Assembly (NCBI GenBank): GCA_020633295.1
Contig: JACKDW010000022.1
Location: 1 to 64,000 of the forward strand
DNA: 64,000 nt
Origin: Myxococcales bacterium
GTDB lineage: Bacteria; Myxococcota_A; Polyangia; Nannocystales; Nannocystaceae
Direction: 5' to 3'
Part shown: positions 1-8,164 of the stretch, piece by piece
How positions within the stretch are numbered: position 1 is the stretch's first letter
Layout of the letters: each line of letters begins with the position of its first letter
Position numbers and translations under genes: made by a program
Notes under the pieces: generated by a model
Databases searched by the model: none
Told to the model about the DNA's origin: nothing
Seen by the model: the letters and a program-made list of their open reading frames with translations, nothing else

Positions 1-2
1 AC

Positions 3-86
3 CACTGCATGGTCGGGAACCTCGGCCTGTTCGTCGAGACGGTCGGCGAGTGGCTCGCGCGCGACGAGCTGCGCGCGGCGGGCTGA
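3..86 (+). CDS. C-terminal end of an unidentified protein (partial)
   Basis: An open frame enters from the left edge and ends at TGA (84-86). It encodes the last 27 residues, with sequence HCMVGNLGLFVETVGEWLAR followed by DELRAAG. The fragment reads as an amphipathic helix with the GC3 bias of real genes here. It is too short to assign a family. It converges on the DUF3089 gene 9 bp away. Confidence 0.45.
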   Translation, partial: HCMVGNLGLFVETVGEWLARDELRAAG

Positions 87-95
87 GCCGAGGCG

Positions 96-1232
96 TCAGT
101 CGCCGGCGAGCAGCGCCTGGGTCCGCTCCTCCGCGTTGCGCCGGAGGTTCATGTAGAAGAGCGAGTAGTCGACGATGTGGTAGTTCCCGGTGATCCCGAG
201 CGCGCGCGTGTAGTCCTTGTCGCTGACCTCGTCGACCTCGAGCAGCCCGCCGGCGCAGGTCGCCCCGGTGAGCGCGGGGTCGGGCGCGGGGTGATCATCG
301 TCGTCCAGGAAGCGCACGCCCCCGAGGTTCAAGGAGGCGTCCGCGCGCTGCTCGTCCGTCGCCCACGTCAGCGGGTTGACGCAGGTCAGCGTCTTCCCCT
401 CGTTGGACTCGTACCCGCCGGGGTAGTGCACGTAGGAGCGGCCGAACAGGCGCTCCGTGTCGGCGTCCTCGGTGAGCGAGTTATAGGTGATGACGCAGCC
501 GGTCTCGCCCGCGGAGCGGCACACGCCGACGTGCTCGAGCGCGCGCGTGAACACGTCGTCGGGGAGCGCGACGCCGATGAGGTAGGCGGCGACGAGCCGC
601 TCGCGCAGCGCCGCGTCGCCGTCGATCCGGGTCGCGAGCAGGCGGTACGCGTGGTACGAGCCCTGGCTGTGGCTCGCCAGGATGAACGGGCGCTGCGGGT
701 CGCCGCGCTGGGCCAAGAACTCGTCGAACGCGGCCTCGACGTCGCCGTAGGCGAGCTCCATCGCCCCGTCGGCGTCCTCGTGGCGATCGGTCACGAACAC
801 GCCGAGCGTCGCCTGTCGGTAGCGCGGGGCCCAGACCGCGGCGCTCGAGTTGAACACGCTCGCCTGGTTGCGGAGCACGGCGTCGTCGGTCAGCTCGTTG
901 ACGTCGTCGTCGTCGAGCGGCTGATTCCACGAGGCGTTGCTGTAGTAGGTCGTCGGGTGGACGAAGAACACGTCCGCGCTCGCGGCGGCCTGGAGATCGA
1001 GCTCGCCCTGCGGCGTGACGTCAGCGAGGTCGTCGACGTCCGGTCGCGCCGCCCACGCGCCCCGCTGCGTGTAGTCCGGGGCCGGCGGCGCGTCGGCGGG
1101 GTCGAAGCGGACGCTCGGGACGAGCGCGGCCTCGATCAACCACGCGCAGCCAGGCGCGAGCGCGAGCGAGCCGAGCGCGAGCGCGAGCGTGAGCGCGAGC
1201 GAGGTCAAGTGCGAGCCGCGCGGTCTCTGCAT
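96..1232 (-). CDS. DUF3089 family alpha/beta-hydrolase-like lipoprotein
   Basis: A 378-residue protein with a hydrophobic Leu/Ala signal peptide ending in a lipobox-like APGC near residue 29, so probably an exported lipoprotein. The body matches DUF3089: an early FFVHPTTYYS segment, then WAPRYRQA, then a nucleophile elbow SHSQGS around residue 190, as in alpha/beta hydrolases. Substrate is unknown. The DNA of the signal peptide is a GCGAGC-rich near-repeat. The ATG at 1232 lies 7 nt after a TACCAT hexamer, which could be a -10 element for a leaderless or very short-leader message. The family assignment is from recognised motifs; the hydrolase activity is inferred. Confidence 0.85.
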   Translation of the reverse strand: MQRPRGSHLTSLALTLALALGSLALAPGCAWLIEAALVPSVRFDPADAPPAPDYTQRGAWAARPDVDDLADVTPQGELDLQAAASADVFFVHPTTYYSNASWNQPLDDDDVNELTDDAVLRNQASVFNSSAAVWAPRYRQATLGVFVTDRHEDADGAMELAYGDVEAAFDEFLAQRGDPQRPFILASHSQGSYHAYRLLATRIDGDAALRERLVAAYLIGVALPDDVFTRALEHVGVCRSAGETGCVITYNSLTEDADTERLFGRSYVHYPGGYESNEGKTLTCVNPLTWATDEQRADASLNLGGVRFLDDDDHPAPDPALTGATCAGGLLEVDEVSDKDYTRALGITGNYHIVDYSLFYMNLRRNAEERTQALLAGD

Positions 1233-1239
1233 GACCGCG

Positions 1240-1245
1240 ATGGTA
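1240..1245 (-). promoter_or_regulatory. candidate -10 element of the DUF3089 gene
   Basis: TACCAT on the minus strand (4 of 6 matches to TATAAT) ends 7 nt before the ATG at 1232. The same TACCAT lies 8 nt before the MACPF gene start. No convincing -35 is visible. Confidence 0.3.
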
Positions 1246-1389
1246 CCGCGAGTCGAGCGCCTGGTCCTTGGGTCACACGCGCGCGGGCGCGCTCCGGGGC
1301 GGGTCGACGAGCCGGGCGCGCTCCGGGGGGGGGTCGTCGAGCCGGCGGCGCGGCGAGCGGCCGCGCGGCTCCGCGTCGCGATGACGCCG

Positions 1390-2412
1390 TTACTTCAGCA
1401 GCCCCTCGATCCACGCGCGAACCGAGGGCTCGTTATAGATGAGCAGCGTGTTGGCGTCCTTGGTCTGCTTGGTGGTGTCCGCCCAGATCTTGTCGGGGCA
1501 CTTGGCGGACTTGGCCTTGATCTTCTTGGTGCCAGCGACCTCGCCGGTGCGGATGTCTCGCGCCTCTAGCACCGAGTCGCGGAACTCCATGGTGAAGAAC
1601 TTCTTCTGCTCGCCGTACGGCCCGCACTTCATGGCGCGCGCCTTCTGCTTCTGGTCGAAGTCCTCGAAGACGAAGAGGTCGACGTCGTAGGCGCTCTTCA
1701 CCGTGTCACCGATGGGCGTGTAGAGCGTCGCGCGGTAGAACACGGCGCCCTTGCGCGGACCCGCCGGGTCGTCCCCGGGGAGCACCCCGGGCTTGTCCCG
1801 CTTGACGCTGCTCCAGCGGGCGTCGAGGTAGCGCTTGGGATCGACCTTCAGCTCCAGCGTGGTCTGGGCGCCGTCGTCGTCGACCGTGATGGGGAAGGTC
1901 GTCTTCCAGATGTACTCCCCCGGGCGCGTCTCACTCTCCGCGGGCTCGACCGCGGCCACGAGCGTCGCGACCGGGATCGAGAACGACGCCTTCCCGTCTG
2001 CGTCGGCCTGAGCGCTGACGCCGGCGAACGTCAGCTTCGCGTTCGCAGGCGCCGCCACGTCGAAGGTCAGCGGCTTGGGCTCCTGATTGTGGTAGCTGAC
2101 GTCGAAGCCGTGGGAGACGCTGCGCGGCGCGTTGTGCTGCATGGGCGTCCCCGGCTCGCCGATCTCGAGACGAAAATTGGCGACCTGGGGCCCCTTGCTC
2201 GTGAACGTCACGATCGGGCCCGAAGGCGTCTTCTTGTCCTTCGCGTCCTTCGCGTTCTTCGCGGGCGTCTTCGCGTCCGGCTCGGCGTCGCCCTGCGACG
2301 CGGCCTGCTTCGTGGGAGTGTCGACCTCCTTGTCGTCACACGCGGCGGCGGCGACGACGAGCGAGGCGCCGAGCACTTGTACTAGTAGGGGGAGGGGGCG
2401 CGTCCCGAACAT
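1390..2412 (-). CDS. Hypothetical lipoprotein with Lys/Asp/Ala-rich linker
   Basis: The start is placed at ATG 2412, because the signal peptide MFGTRPLPLLVQVLGASLVV then leads into lipobox AAAC; a longer frame upstream adds 12 unlikely residues. After the lipidated Cys comes an approximately 50-residue charged, low-complexity linker (repeats of AKDAKDKK type). Then follow about 250 residues with beta-rich, Ig/Hsp33-unlike composition that I do not recognise, containing FRLEIGEPGTPMQH and VSHGFDVSYHNQEPKPLTF. Probably anchored in the envelope. No enzyme motif is visible, and the function is unknown. Confidence 0.75.
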   Translation of the reverse strand: MFGTRPLPLLVQVLGASLVVAAAACDDKEVDTPTKQAASQGDAEPDAKTPAKNAKDAKDKKTPSGPIVTFTSKGPQVANFRLEIGEPGTPMQHNAPRSVSHGFDVSYHNQEPKPLTFDVAAPANAKLTFAGVSAQADADGKASFSIPVATLVAAVEPAESETRPGEYIWKTTFPITVDDDGAQTTLELKVDPKRYLDARWSSVKRDKPGVLPGDDPAGPRKGAVFYRATLYTPIGDTVKSAYDVDLFVFEDFDQKQKARAMKCGPYGEQKKFFTMEFRDSVLEARDIRTGEVAGTKKIKAKSAKCPDKIWADTTKQTKDANTLLIYNEPSVRAWIEGLLK

Positions 2413-2601
2413 CACGGACTTGATAACAGCGGAGACGCGGACGGCCAAACGCGCGTCGCGTCGCGGATCGACGCGCGCGCACCTACGCGCGCCAGCTGAC
2501 GGGATCGCGCGATCGCACGCGAGCCCGCGCGACCGAGGTGCGGCGACGCGCGTCGACGCGGCGGCGCGCGATTCACATGTCCCATGGGCTATGCTCCTCG
2601 G

Positions 2602-3813
2602 GTGGGGCGGTACGCGGCAGCGCTCGCGCTGGCTGGGCTCACGGCGTGCGCGCCTCGACCGCAGGCGGTGACGTCGCCGGCGCCGACGCGCGCGCCCGCG
2701 TTCGCGCTGGGTCTCCCGGGCGCCGCGCGCCCGGCGATCACCGAGGGCGGGGCGCGGCTGTGGATCGCGTGGGAGCAGGGCGGCGCGATCGTCTCTCGTC
2801 GCTGGCGGTCACGGGCCGACCCCGGCGTCGACAGCCAGATCGGCGCGGGGCGCCGCCCGGCGGTCGCCTGTGACGCGGAGGACTGCGTGATCTCGTGGCT
2901 CGACGATCACGGGCTGCAGCTCGCGATCTTCGACGCGCGCTCGGGCGCGCCTCGGGGTGCCGCTCGGCCGACGCCGCTCGGAGATGTCGACGACGACTAC
3001 GTGCTCTCGCCGGCGGGCTCGGAGCGCGGCTTCACGCTCCTGCTGCGCGGGGGGACGCTGCTGCGGCTTGACCTCGACGGCGACGAGGTGCGCGTGAATG
3101 AGCTGTCGGCTGCGCTCGAGATGCGCGTGGGCAGCTCGAGGGTCGCGTACGCGGCCGCGACCCCCGCGGGACTCTGTCTCGATCTCGAGGAGACGCTCGA
3201 TCGCGGCTGCCTCCCGCACTCGGACGCCGATCGCGACTGCCGTGACACGACGATGGTCGAGGCGCGCTCGCGGCTCGTCGTGGTCGATACAACCGGCGGC
3301 GTCGAGCTCGGCGAGAGCTGCGAGACGCGGCGGCGGATGGCGACGCTCGGGGGCGCGTGCGCGGCCGCGGGCGCGTGCGCGGCCGTGGACGCGCGCGCGG
3401 TCGTCGGGCCGCACGGGGACCGCCTCGCGCTCTGGCTGCGCGAGCCGGCAGGAGGTGAGCCCACGGCGGCCGTGGACGACACGCCGATCGAGACGCGCCC
3501 CGCCGAGCTCGCTACCGCGCCAGAGCCGCCCGCAGGCGGTGATGGCGACGCCGACGAGGAGGCGACCGCTTTGCCCGTTGGACCGATCGAGGCGCCGACG
3601 CCTGCGGTGACCGAGCGGCCCGCGCCGCTGCGCTGCGGCGCGGACGAGGTGCTCCTCCACGTGCACCGCGGCCCGGCGCGCTCGAGCTGCGCGCCGGTCC
3701 CCGCGCGCTGCCAGCGGACGCCCACGTGCGCCTGCCTCAAGGAGCATGTGTGCGCGGACGGGGGCTGCCGCGACATCGCCGCGCGCGAGCTCGGCTGCTA
3801 CATCTCGCGCTGA
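2602..3813 (+). CDS. Hypothetical lipoprotein with Cys-rich C-terminus
   Basis: An ATG at 2584 is in frame, but I prefer GTG 2602. It gives a clean signal peptide MGRYAAALALAGLTAC, with lipobox LTAC, and it lies 6 nt after TATGCT, the same arrangement as at the sulfotransferase start. The body (about 400 residues) has repeated WIAWEQGG/VISWLDDHG-type strands suggestive of a beta-propeller. It ends with a Pro/Glu-rich linker and roughly ten cysteines in the last 60 residues (CGADE...CQRTPTCACLKEHVC...CR...GCYISR), probably disulphide-bonded outside the cytoplasm. The function is unknown. It converges on tex 10 bp downstream. Confidence 0.75.
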   Translation: MGRYAAALALAGLTACAPRPQAVTSPAPTRAPAFALGLPGAARPAITEGGARLWIAWEQGGAIVSRRWRSRADPGVDSQIGAGRRPAVACDAEDCVISWLDDHGLQLAIFDARSGAPRGAARPTPLGDVDDDYVLSPAGSERGFTLLLRGGTLLRLDLDGDEVRVNELSAALEMRVGSSRVAYAAATPAGLCLDLEETLDRGCLPHSDADRDCRDTTMVEARSRLVVVDTTGGVELGESCETRRRMATLGGACAAAGACAAVDARAVVGPHGDRLALWLREPAGGEPTAAVDDTPIETRPAELATAPEPPAGGDGDADEEATALPVGPIEAPTPAVTERPAPLRCGADEVLLHVHRGPARSSCAPVPARCQRTPTCACLKEHVCADGGCRDIAARELGCYISR

Positions 3814-3823
3814 GCGGGGCTCG

Positions 3824-6277
3824 CTAGACCCGGTCGCGCAGCGCCGCGAACGGGTTGTTCGTGAACTCGCGCGACGAGCTCTTGTCGTCGCGGGGGCCCC
3901 CGCGACGCGCGTCGGCCTGGCGCTTGTCGCCGTGACGCTGATCCCCGTGACGCTTGTCGCCGTGACGCTTGTCGCCGTGACGCTTGTCGCCGCGGTGCTT
4001 GTCGCCGTGACGCGTCTCGCCCTGGCGCTGGTCGCCCTGGCGCTTGCCGCCGCGCGCCTCGCCGTGGCGCTCTCGCGGCGGCCTCGCCGAGAGCGCGATG
4101 CGCTTGCGCTCGAGGTCGACCGAGAGCACGCGGACGCGGAGCTTGTCGCCGGTGCGGACCACGTCGTGCGGGTTCTTGACGAAGCGCTCGGACAGCTCGC
4201 TGATGTGCACGAGCCCGTCTTGGTGAACGCCGATGTCGACGAACGCGCCGAACGCCGTGACGTTGGTGACGACGCCCTCGAGCGACATGCCCGGCTCGAG
4301 GTCCTCGAGCGCGTGGATGTCGTCGCGGAAGCGCGGCGGATCGAAGGTGTCTCTCGGGTCACGCCCCGGCTTGCTGAGCTCGTCGATGATGTCGCGCAGC
4401 GTCGGCTCGCCGACGCCCTCGTCGAGGTAGCGCGTGATCGGGATCGCGCTCGCCAGCGCCGCGTCGCCCACCAGCGCGTCGAGCGAGACCTCCATGTCGG
4501 CGGCGATGCGCTCGACGAGCGGGTAGCGCTCGGGGTGCACGGCCGAGGCGTCGAGCGGGTGGGCGCCGCCGCGCACGCGCAGGAAGCCGGCGGCCTGTTC
4601 GAAGGTCCGCGGGCCGAGGCCGGTGACCTCGCGCAGCGCCGCGCGGCCGGCGAAGGCGCCCTCGCGCTCGCGGTGCTCGACGATCGAGCGGGCGAGGCGG
4701 CGGCTGACGCCGGCGACGCGCGCGAGCAGGGGCGCGCTCGCGGTGTTGAGGTCGACGCCGACCTGGTTCACGCAGCTCTCGACGACCTGGTCGAGCTTGC
4801 GCTCGAGCAGCCGCTGGTACACGTCGTGCTGGTACTGACCCACGCCGATCGACTTCGGCTCGATCTTCACGAGCTCCGCGAGCGGGTCCTGCAGCCGGCG
4901 CGCGATCGAGATGGCGCCGCGGATCGTCACGTCGAGTTCGGGGAACTCCTCGCGCGCGAGCGTCGAGGCCGAGTACACGCTCGCGCCGGCCTCGTTGACC
5001 GAGACGACCGCGACGTCGGCGACGAGCTGCTGGCGCGCGCCGCCCTCGCCGGCCAGCGCGCGCAGCGTCTCGCGCACGAAGGCCTCGGTCTCGCGCCCGC
5101 CGGTGCCGTTGCCGACGGCGATCACCGCGGGGCGGTGACGCTCGAGCAGCGCGGTCAGCTCGGCGCGCGCGCGCTCCTGCTTGCCGGCGCCGTGCAGGAA
5201 GATCGTGCTGTGCCCTTGAAACTTGCCGGTGACGTCGACGGCCACGCACTTGCAGCCGGTGCGCAGCCCCGGGTCGATCCCGACGACCGCCTTGCCGCCG
5301 AGCGGCGCGGCCATGAGCACGCTCTTGAGGTTCTCGGCGAACACCTCGACGGCCTCGCGATCGGCGCGCATCTTGAGCTCGACGCGCAGGTCGGTCTCGA
5401 TCGACGGCCCCAGCAGGCGCGTGAAGCTCTCCTTGATCGCGCGGGCGAGCTGCGGCGCCCACGGCGAGCTGGGCACGAGCCCCGACATCGCCTCGACCCG
5501 CGGCAGGATCTGTTCTGGCTCGAGGGCCAGGCGCAGACGCAGCGCGCCGTCCTGCTCGCCGCGGCGCACGGCGAGGTAGCGGTGCGAGGGGATCGTCTTG
5601 ATGGACTCCTCGTAGTCGAAGTACTGCTCGAACTTGCTGGGCGTGCCCTCGAGGCCGGGGGCGACCTGCGAGCGCACGACGCCCTGCTCGTCGAAGGCCG
5701 CGCGCACGGCCGCGCGGATGTCGGCGTTCTCGGCGACGCGCTCGGCCAGGATGTCGCGGGCGCCCGCGAGCGCGGCCTTAATGTCGGGGACCGCGAGCTC
5801 CTCGTCGCTCGAGTCGTTGACGAAGGCGGCGGCGGCCTGGTCCGGGTCGCCGCTCGCGGACTGCGACGCGATCTGCTCGGCGAGCGGCTCGAGCCCCCGC
5901 TCGCGCGCTCGCGTCGCGCGGGTCCGCCGGCGCGGCTTGTACGGCAGGTAGAGGTCCTCGAGCGCGACCCGCGTCTCGCACGCGTCGATCTTCGCCTTGA
6001 GTTCGGGCGTCAGCTTGCCCTGCTCCTCGATCGACTTGAGCACGGCGCGCCGGCGCTGCTCGAGCTCGAGCACCTGACCGCGGCGCTCCTCGATCGCGCG
6101 GATCTGCACCTCGTCGAGGCCGCCGGTCACCTCCTTGCGGTAGCGGGCGATGAACGGCACCGTCGCGCCCTCGGCGAGCAGCTTGACGACCGCGCTCACG
6201 CCCCGCAGGGGCAGCTCGAGGTCGCGGGCGATGGTGGGGACGGGATCGAAGTCGGGGAGCTCGGAGGTCGTCGTCAT
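3824..6277 (-). CDS. tex: Tex family transcription accessory / S1 RNA-binding protein
   Basis: The start is set at ATG 6277 (MTTTSELPDFD); a further in-frame start at 6322 would add 15 Pro-rich residues not typical of the family. The order matches Tex/YhgF: an N-terminal helical part with VPFIARYRKEVTGGLDEVQ, a YqgF/RNase H-like region with VGIDPGLRTGCK, helix-hairpin-helix motifs (LNTASAPLLARVAGVSRRLA; GLGPRTFEQAAGFLR), then an S1 domain (GMSLEGVVTNVTAFGAFVDI). After S1 there is an unusual positively charged tail of tandem KRHGD repeats. Tex acts on RNA/RNA polymerase in the cytosol. The tail probably adds nucleic-acid affinity (inference). Confidence 0.95.
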   Translation of the reverse strand: MTTTSELPDFDPVPTIARDLELPLRGVSAVVKLLAEGATVPFIARYRKEVTGGLDEVQIRAIEERRGQVLELEQRRRAVLKSIEEQGKLTPELKAKIDACETRVALEDLYLPYKPRRRTRATRARERGLEPLAEQIASQSASGDPDQAAAAFVNDSSDEELAVPDIKAALAGARDILAERVAENADIRAAVRAAFDEQGVVRSQVAPGLEGTPSKFEQYFDYEESIKTIPSHRYLAVRRGEQDGALRLRLALEPEQILPRVEAMSGLVPSSPWAPQLARAIKESFTRLLGPSIETDLRVELKMRADREAVEVFAENLKSVLMAAPLGGKAVVGIDPGLRTGCKCVAVDVTGKFQGHSTIFLHGAGKQERARAELTALLERHRPAVIAVGNGTGGRETEAFVRETLRALAGEGGARQQLVADVAVVSVNEAGASVYSASTLAREEFPELDVTIRGAISIARRLQDPLAELVKIEPKSIGVGQYQHDVYQRLLERKLDQVVESCVNQVGVDLNTASAPLLARVAGVSRRLARSIVEHREREGAFAGRAALREVTGLGPRTFEQAAGFLRVRGGAHPLDASAVHPERYPLVERIAADMEVSLDALVGDAALASAIPITRYLDEGVGEPTLRDIIDELSKPGRDPRDTFDPPRFRDDIHALEDLEPGMSLEGVVTNVTAFGAFVDIGVHQDGLVHISELSERFVKNPHDVVRTGDKLRVRVLSVDLERKRIALSARPPRERHGEARGGKRQGDQRQGETRHGDKHRGDKRHGDKRHGDKRHGDQRHGDKRQADARRGGPRDDKSSSREFTNNPFAALRDRV
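3914..4050 (-). repeat. 15-bp tandem repeat encoding KRHGD units in the Tex tail
   Basis: About nine degenerate copies of a 15-bp unit (plus-strand form CGCTTGTCGCCGTGA) are translated in frame as KRHGD/QRHGE pentapeptides. The repeats are contiguous and in frame, so this is a coding minisatellite and length variation between strains is likely. Confidence 0.75.
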
Positions 6278-6403
6278 GGGCGCTGCGGGCCGGGCCCGTG
6301 GGCCAGGCGGGAAGGCGGACAAAGGTGCCCGCCCGCTCGCGCGCGCGCAAGCGAATTCCCGGCTCGCGGCGCGCGTGCGCGTCGCGGACGCGCGGCGCCT
6401 CGA

Positions 6404-7351
6404 TCACGCGTCGCGCACGAACCACTCGCGGTACGGGAGGTCGCAGCCGCGGCGCAGCAGCGCCTGCTCGCACAGCGCGTCGAGGCGCGCGCCCTGCTCG
6501 GGCGTGAGGAGCTCGCGCGAGCCGCCGCTCTGACCCTTGCGCATCATGCTCGGGCGCTGATCCTTCGGCACGAGCGGCGAGGGCGGCGGCGCGAACGCGT
6601 GGTCGCGCTCCTTCATGTACTTGAAGGAGCACCGCTCGAGCACTGCGGCGCGCTCGTCCGGGCGCAGCGCGACGCCCATGAGCGCCGCGATCTCGTCGAC
6701 CGCCTTCGGGAGGTCCGCCTTGAGCTGCTGAAAGAACCGCAGGTAGACGTTGGGGCGCGCGCGCCAGGCCCAGTAGCTCGCCGTGTGCGAGGCCCAGTGC
6801 GACGGCAGGCGATCGAGCTGGAGGCTGTACTCGACGTACTCCTGCGGGCTCAGGCGATCGAGCACGCCGAGCTGGCCGAGGAGGAAGTAGTACGACGAGA
6901 CCAGCACCTCCTTGGGATCGCGGATGATCGTGACGTAGCGCGCCTTCGGATCGTAGGGCACCTCGCCGGCGGGGAGGTGGCTCTTGATCACGCGCATCCC
7001 GGTCGGCGCGGCGCGCTGCGGGCCCGGGTCCTCGAGGTCGACGATCTCCTTGAACGGTCCCTCGGGCCAGGCGACCAGGTCGTGGATGTGCTCGTACTCG
7101 GCGGCGCCGCGGTGCGCGATCTGGAGGCAGATCTGCATGCTCCAGTTGGTGCCGCTCTTGGCGAAGGTGGCCGCGAAGACGTCGTGCTCGGTGGGCTGGT
7201 AGCGCAGCAGCTGAGCGCTGCGCTTGGACAAGAGCACCCACGACACCAGCTCGAGGAAGCGCGGGAGCTGCCCGACGCGCGCGCTGGTCTGCGCGAGCAG
7301 GGCGAGCGCGCTCTGGGGGCTGAACAGGGTAGAGCGCCAGCGTGCGGGCAT
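6404..7351 (-). CDS. PAPS-dependent sulfotransferase
   Basis: Recognised by the 5'-phosphosulfate-binding loop in FAATFAKSGTNWSMQ and the 3'-phosphate site in VTIIRDPKEVLVSSYYF, as in the Sulfotransfer_1 family. The C-terminal part carries the usual RKGQSGG-like loop (MRKGQSGGSRELLTPEQ). The protein has 315 residues from ATG 7351; an in-frame GTG at 7369 is the alternative start. It would transfer sulfate from PAPS to a hydroxyl or amine of an unknown small molecule in the cytosol. TATGCT 6 nt upstream may be a -10 element. A TetR operator-like palindrome lies about 60 bp upstream, so control by the neighbouring TetR protein is likely. Confidence 0.88.
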   Translation of the reverse strand: MPARWRSTLFSPQSALALLAQTSARVGQLPRFLELVSWVLLSKRSAQLLRYQPTEHDVFAATFAKSGTNWSMQICLQIAHRGAAEYEHIHDLVAWPEGPFKEIVDLEDPGPQRAAPTGMRVIKSHLPAGEVPYDPKARYVTIIRDPKEVLVSSYYFLLGQLGVLDRLSPQEYVEYSLQLDRLPSHWASHTASYWAWRARPNVYLRFFQQLKADLPKAVDEIAALMGVALRPDERAAVLERCSFKYMKERDHAFAPPPSPLVPKDQRPSMMRKGQSGGSRELLTPEQGARLDALCEQALLRRGCDLPYREWFVRDA

Positions 7352-7357
7352 GCGCCT

Positions 7358-7363
7358 AGCATA
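7358..7363 (-). promoter_or_regulatory. candidate -10 element of the sulfotransferase gene
   Basis: TATGCT on the minus strand is followed by 6 nt and then ATG 7351. The same TATGCT-6 nt-start arrangement is seen at 2590-2602. Confidence 0.3.
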
Positions 7364-7409
7364 GGCCACCGCGGCGACGCCGTGGGCGGGCTCGCGCGCG
7401 CCGGCAAAC

Positions 7410-7424
7410 TGGCACGGAGTGTCA
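7410..7424 (-). promoter_or_regulatory. TetR operator-like palindrome upstream of the sulfotransferase gene
   Basis: Plus strand TGGCACGGAGTGTCA has half sites TGGCAC and GTGTCA (TGRCAC-N3-GTGYCA). It is the same element, reversed, as the one at 8084-8098 at the other end of tetR; the two share TGACACT and GTGCCA around a 2-bp difference. It overlaps the tetR stop codon and sits in front of the sulfotransferase gene. Confidence 0.55.
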
Positions 7425-8048
7425 TGTCGTGGTCGGGCGGGGCCCCTGCGCGCGCGCGCGCCCCGGCGCGAGGCCGTCGGCGAGCAGCGCGAAGGTCTCC
7501 AGGCCCATGCGCACCAGATCCTCTCGTCCCTGACCCTCGAACCAGACGCGCAGCGTCGAGCGGATCGCGCCCATCATCGCGCCGGCGGTGACGCGCTGGC
7601 GCGTGGTCGGGGACGCGCCGCCGGCGAGCGCCGCCGCCACGGCGTCGTCCCACTCGCGATCGCGCGCCCGGTCCCCGGCGATCAGCGTCGGGCTCGCGTC
7701 GACGATCGCCTGCTGCGCGACGACCTCATCGCGCGTCGCCATCAAGTGGGCGCCCAGGGCCACCAGCGCGCGCTGTACCGCGATCATCGGGGGCTCCCCG
7801 GGCAGCCGCTCCTGCATCAGCGCGCCGAAGCGATCGAGCCGCCGGCGGTGCTCCGGGAACGCGACCTCCTCCTTGCTCGCGAAGTAGCGAAAGAACGTCC
7901 GGCGCCCGACGCCGGCGGCCGCGGCGATGTCCTCGACGCGCACGCGCTCGAACCCGCGGGCCTCGAACAGCGCGCGCGCGGCCGCGACGAGGGCGTCGCG
8001 GGTCTGCTGCCGTCGCCGCGCGTGACGGCCGGTCGCCGACTGGCTCAC
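7422..8048 (-). CDS. TetR/AcrR family transcriptional repressor
   Basis: A 208-residue protein from GTG 8048, chosen because GGAG lies 6 nt upstream and the length fits the family; an ATG at 8099 would fall inside the operator. The N-terminal helix-turn-helix is clear: ALVAAARALFEARGFERVRV, then EDIAAAAGVGRRTFFRYFAS. The C-terminal ligand domain is diverse, as usual, and the ligand is not predictable. It is divergent from the acylase-type lipoprotein and precedes the sulfotransferase. Palindromes at both of its ends (8084-8098, 7410-7424) suggest that it represses itself and both neighbours. Confidence 0.92.
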   Translation of the reverse strand: MSQSATGRHARRRQQTRDALVAAARALFEARGFERVRVEDIAAAAGVGRRTFFRYFASKEEVAFPEHRRRLDRFGALMQERLPGEPPMIAVQRALVALGAHLMATRDEVVAQQAIVDASPTLIAGDRARDREWDDAVAAALAGGASPTTRQRVTAGAMMGAIRSTLRVWFEGQGREDLVRMGLETFALLADGLAPGRARAQGPRPTTT

Positions 8049-8075
8049 GGCGAGCTCCGGCGGCGCGGGGATCCG

Positions 8076-8102
8076 TTGACCAGTGACACTGAGTGCCATA
8101 AT
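8076..8102 (+). promoter_or_regulatory. candidate rightward promoter for the acylase-type gene
   Basis: -35 TTGACC (8076-8081) and -10 CATAAT (8097-8102), each 5 of 6 to consensus, but with a short 15-bp spacer. The TetR operator-like palindrome (8084-8098) fills the spacer. Transcription would begin about 55 nt before ATG 8165. Confidence 0.4.
8084..8098 (-). promoter_or_regulatory. TetR operator-like palindrome in the divergent promoter region
   Basis: Plus strand TGACACTGAGTGCCA is an imperfect inverted repeat (TGACAC, 3-bp centre, GTGCCA). It lies in the rightward -35/-10 spacer and just downstream of the leftward -10, so one bound repressor could block both promoters. Confidence 0.6.
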
Positions 8103-8126
8103 GTCGCGCGTAGCCGCGAAGCACAA
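8098..8126 (-). promoter_or_regulatory. candidate leftward promoter of tetR
   Basis: Minus strand: -35 TTGTGC (8121-8126), 17-bp spacer, -10 CATTAT (8098-8103). The operator-like palindrome begins at the last base of the -10. The start point near 8091 leaves a leader of about 40 nt to GTG 8048. Confidence 0.5.
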
Positions 8127-8164
8127 GCCTTCGGGCGGCGCGAGCTCGGCGAGGGGAGAGCACG

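Noticed and set aside
1150..1205. GCGAGC-rich direct repeat as a regulatory repeat
   Set aside because: It is the codon-level result of an Ala/Leu-rich signal peptide.
3914..4050. Short regular repeats as a possible CRISPR array
   Set aside because: Repeats are contiguous, 15 bp and in frame; there are no spacers and no cas genes.
3746..7591. 1281-codon plus-strand open frame across tex and the sulfotransferase gene
   Set aside because: No recognisable domains, low-complexity LALRV composition, and the minus strand carries two clear families.
8081..8091. CAGTGACACTG palindrome as the TetR operator
   Set aside because: It overlaps the better candidate TGACACTGAGTGCCA, which alone has a second copy before the sulfotransferase gene.
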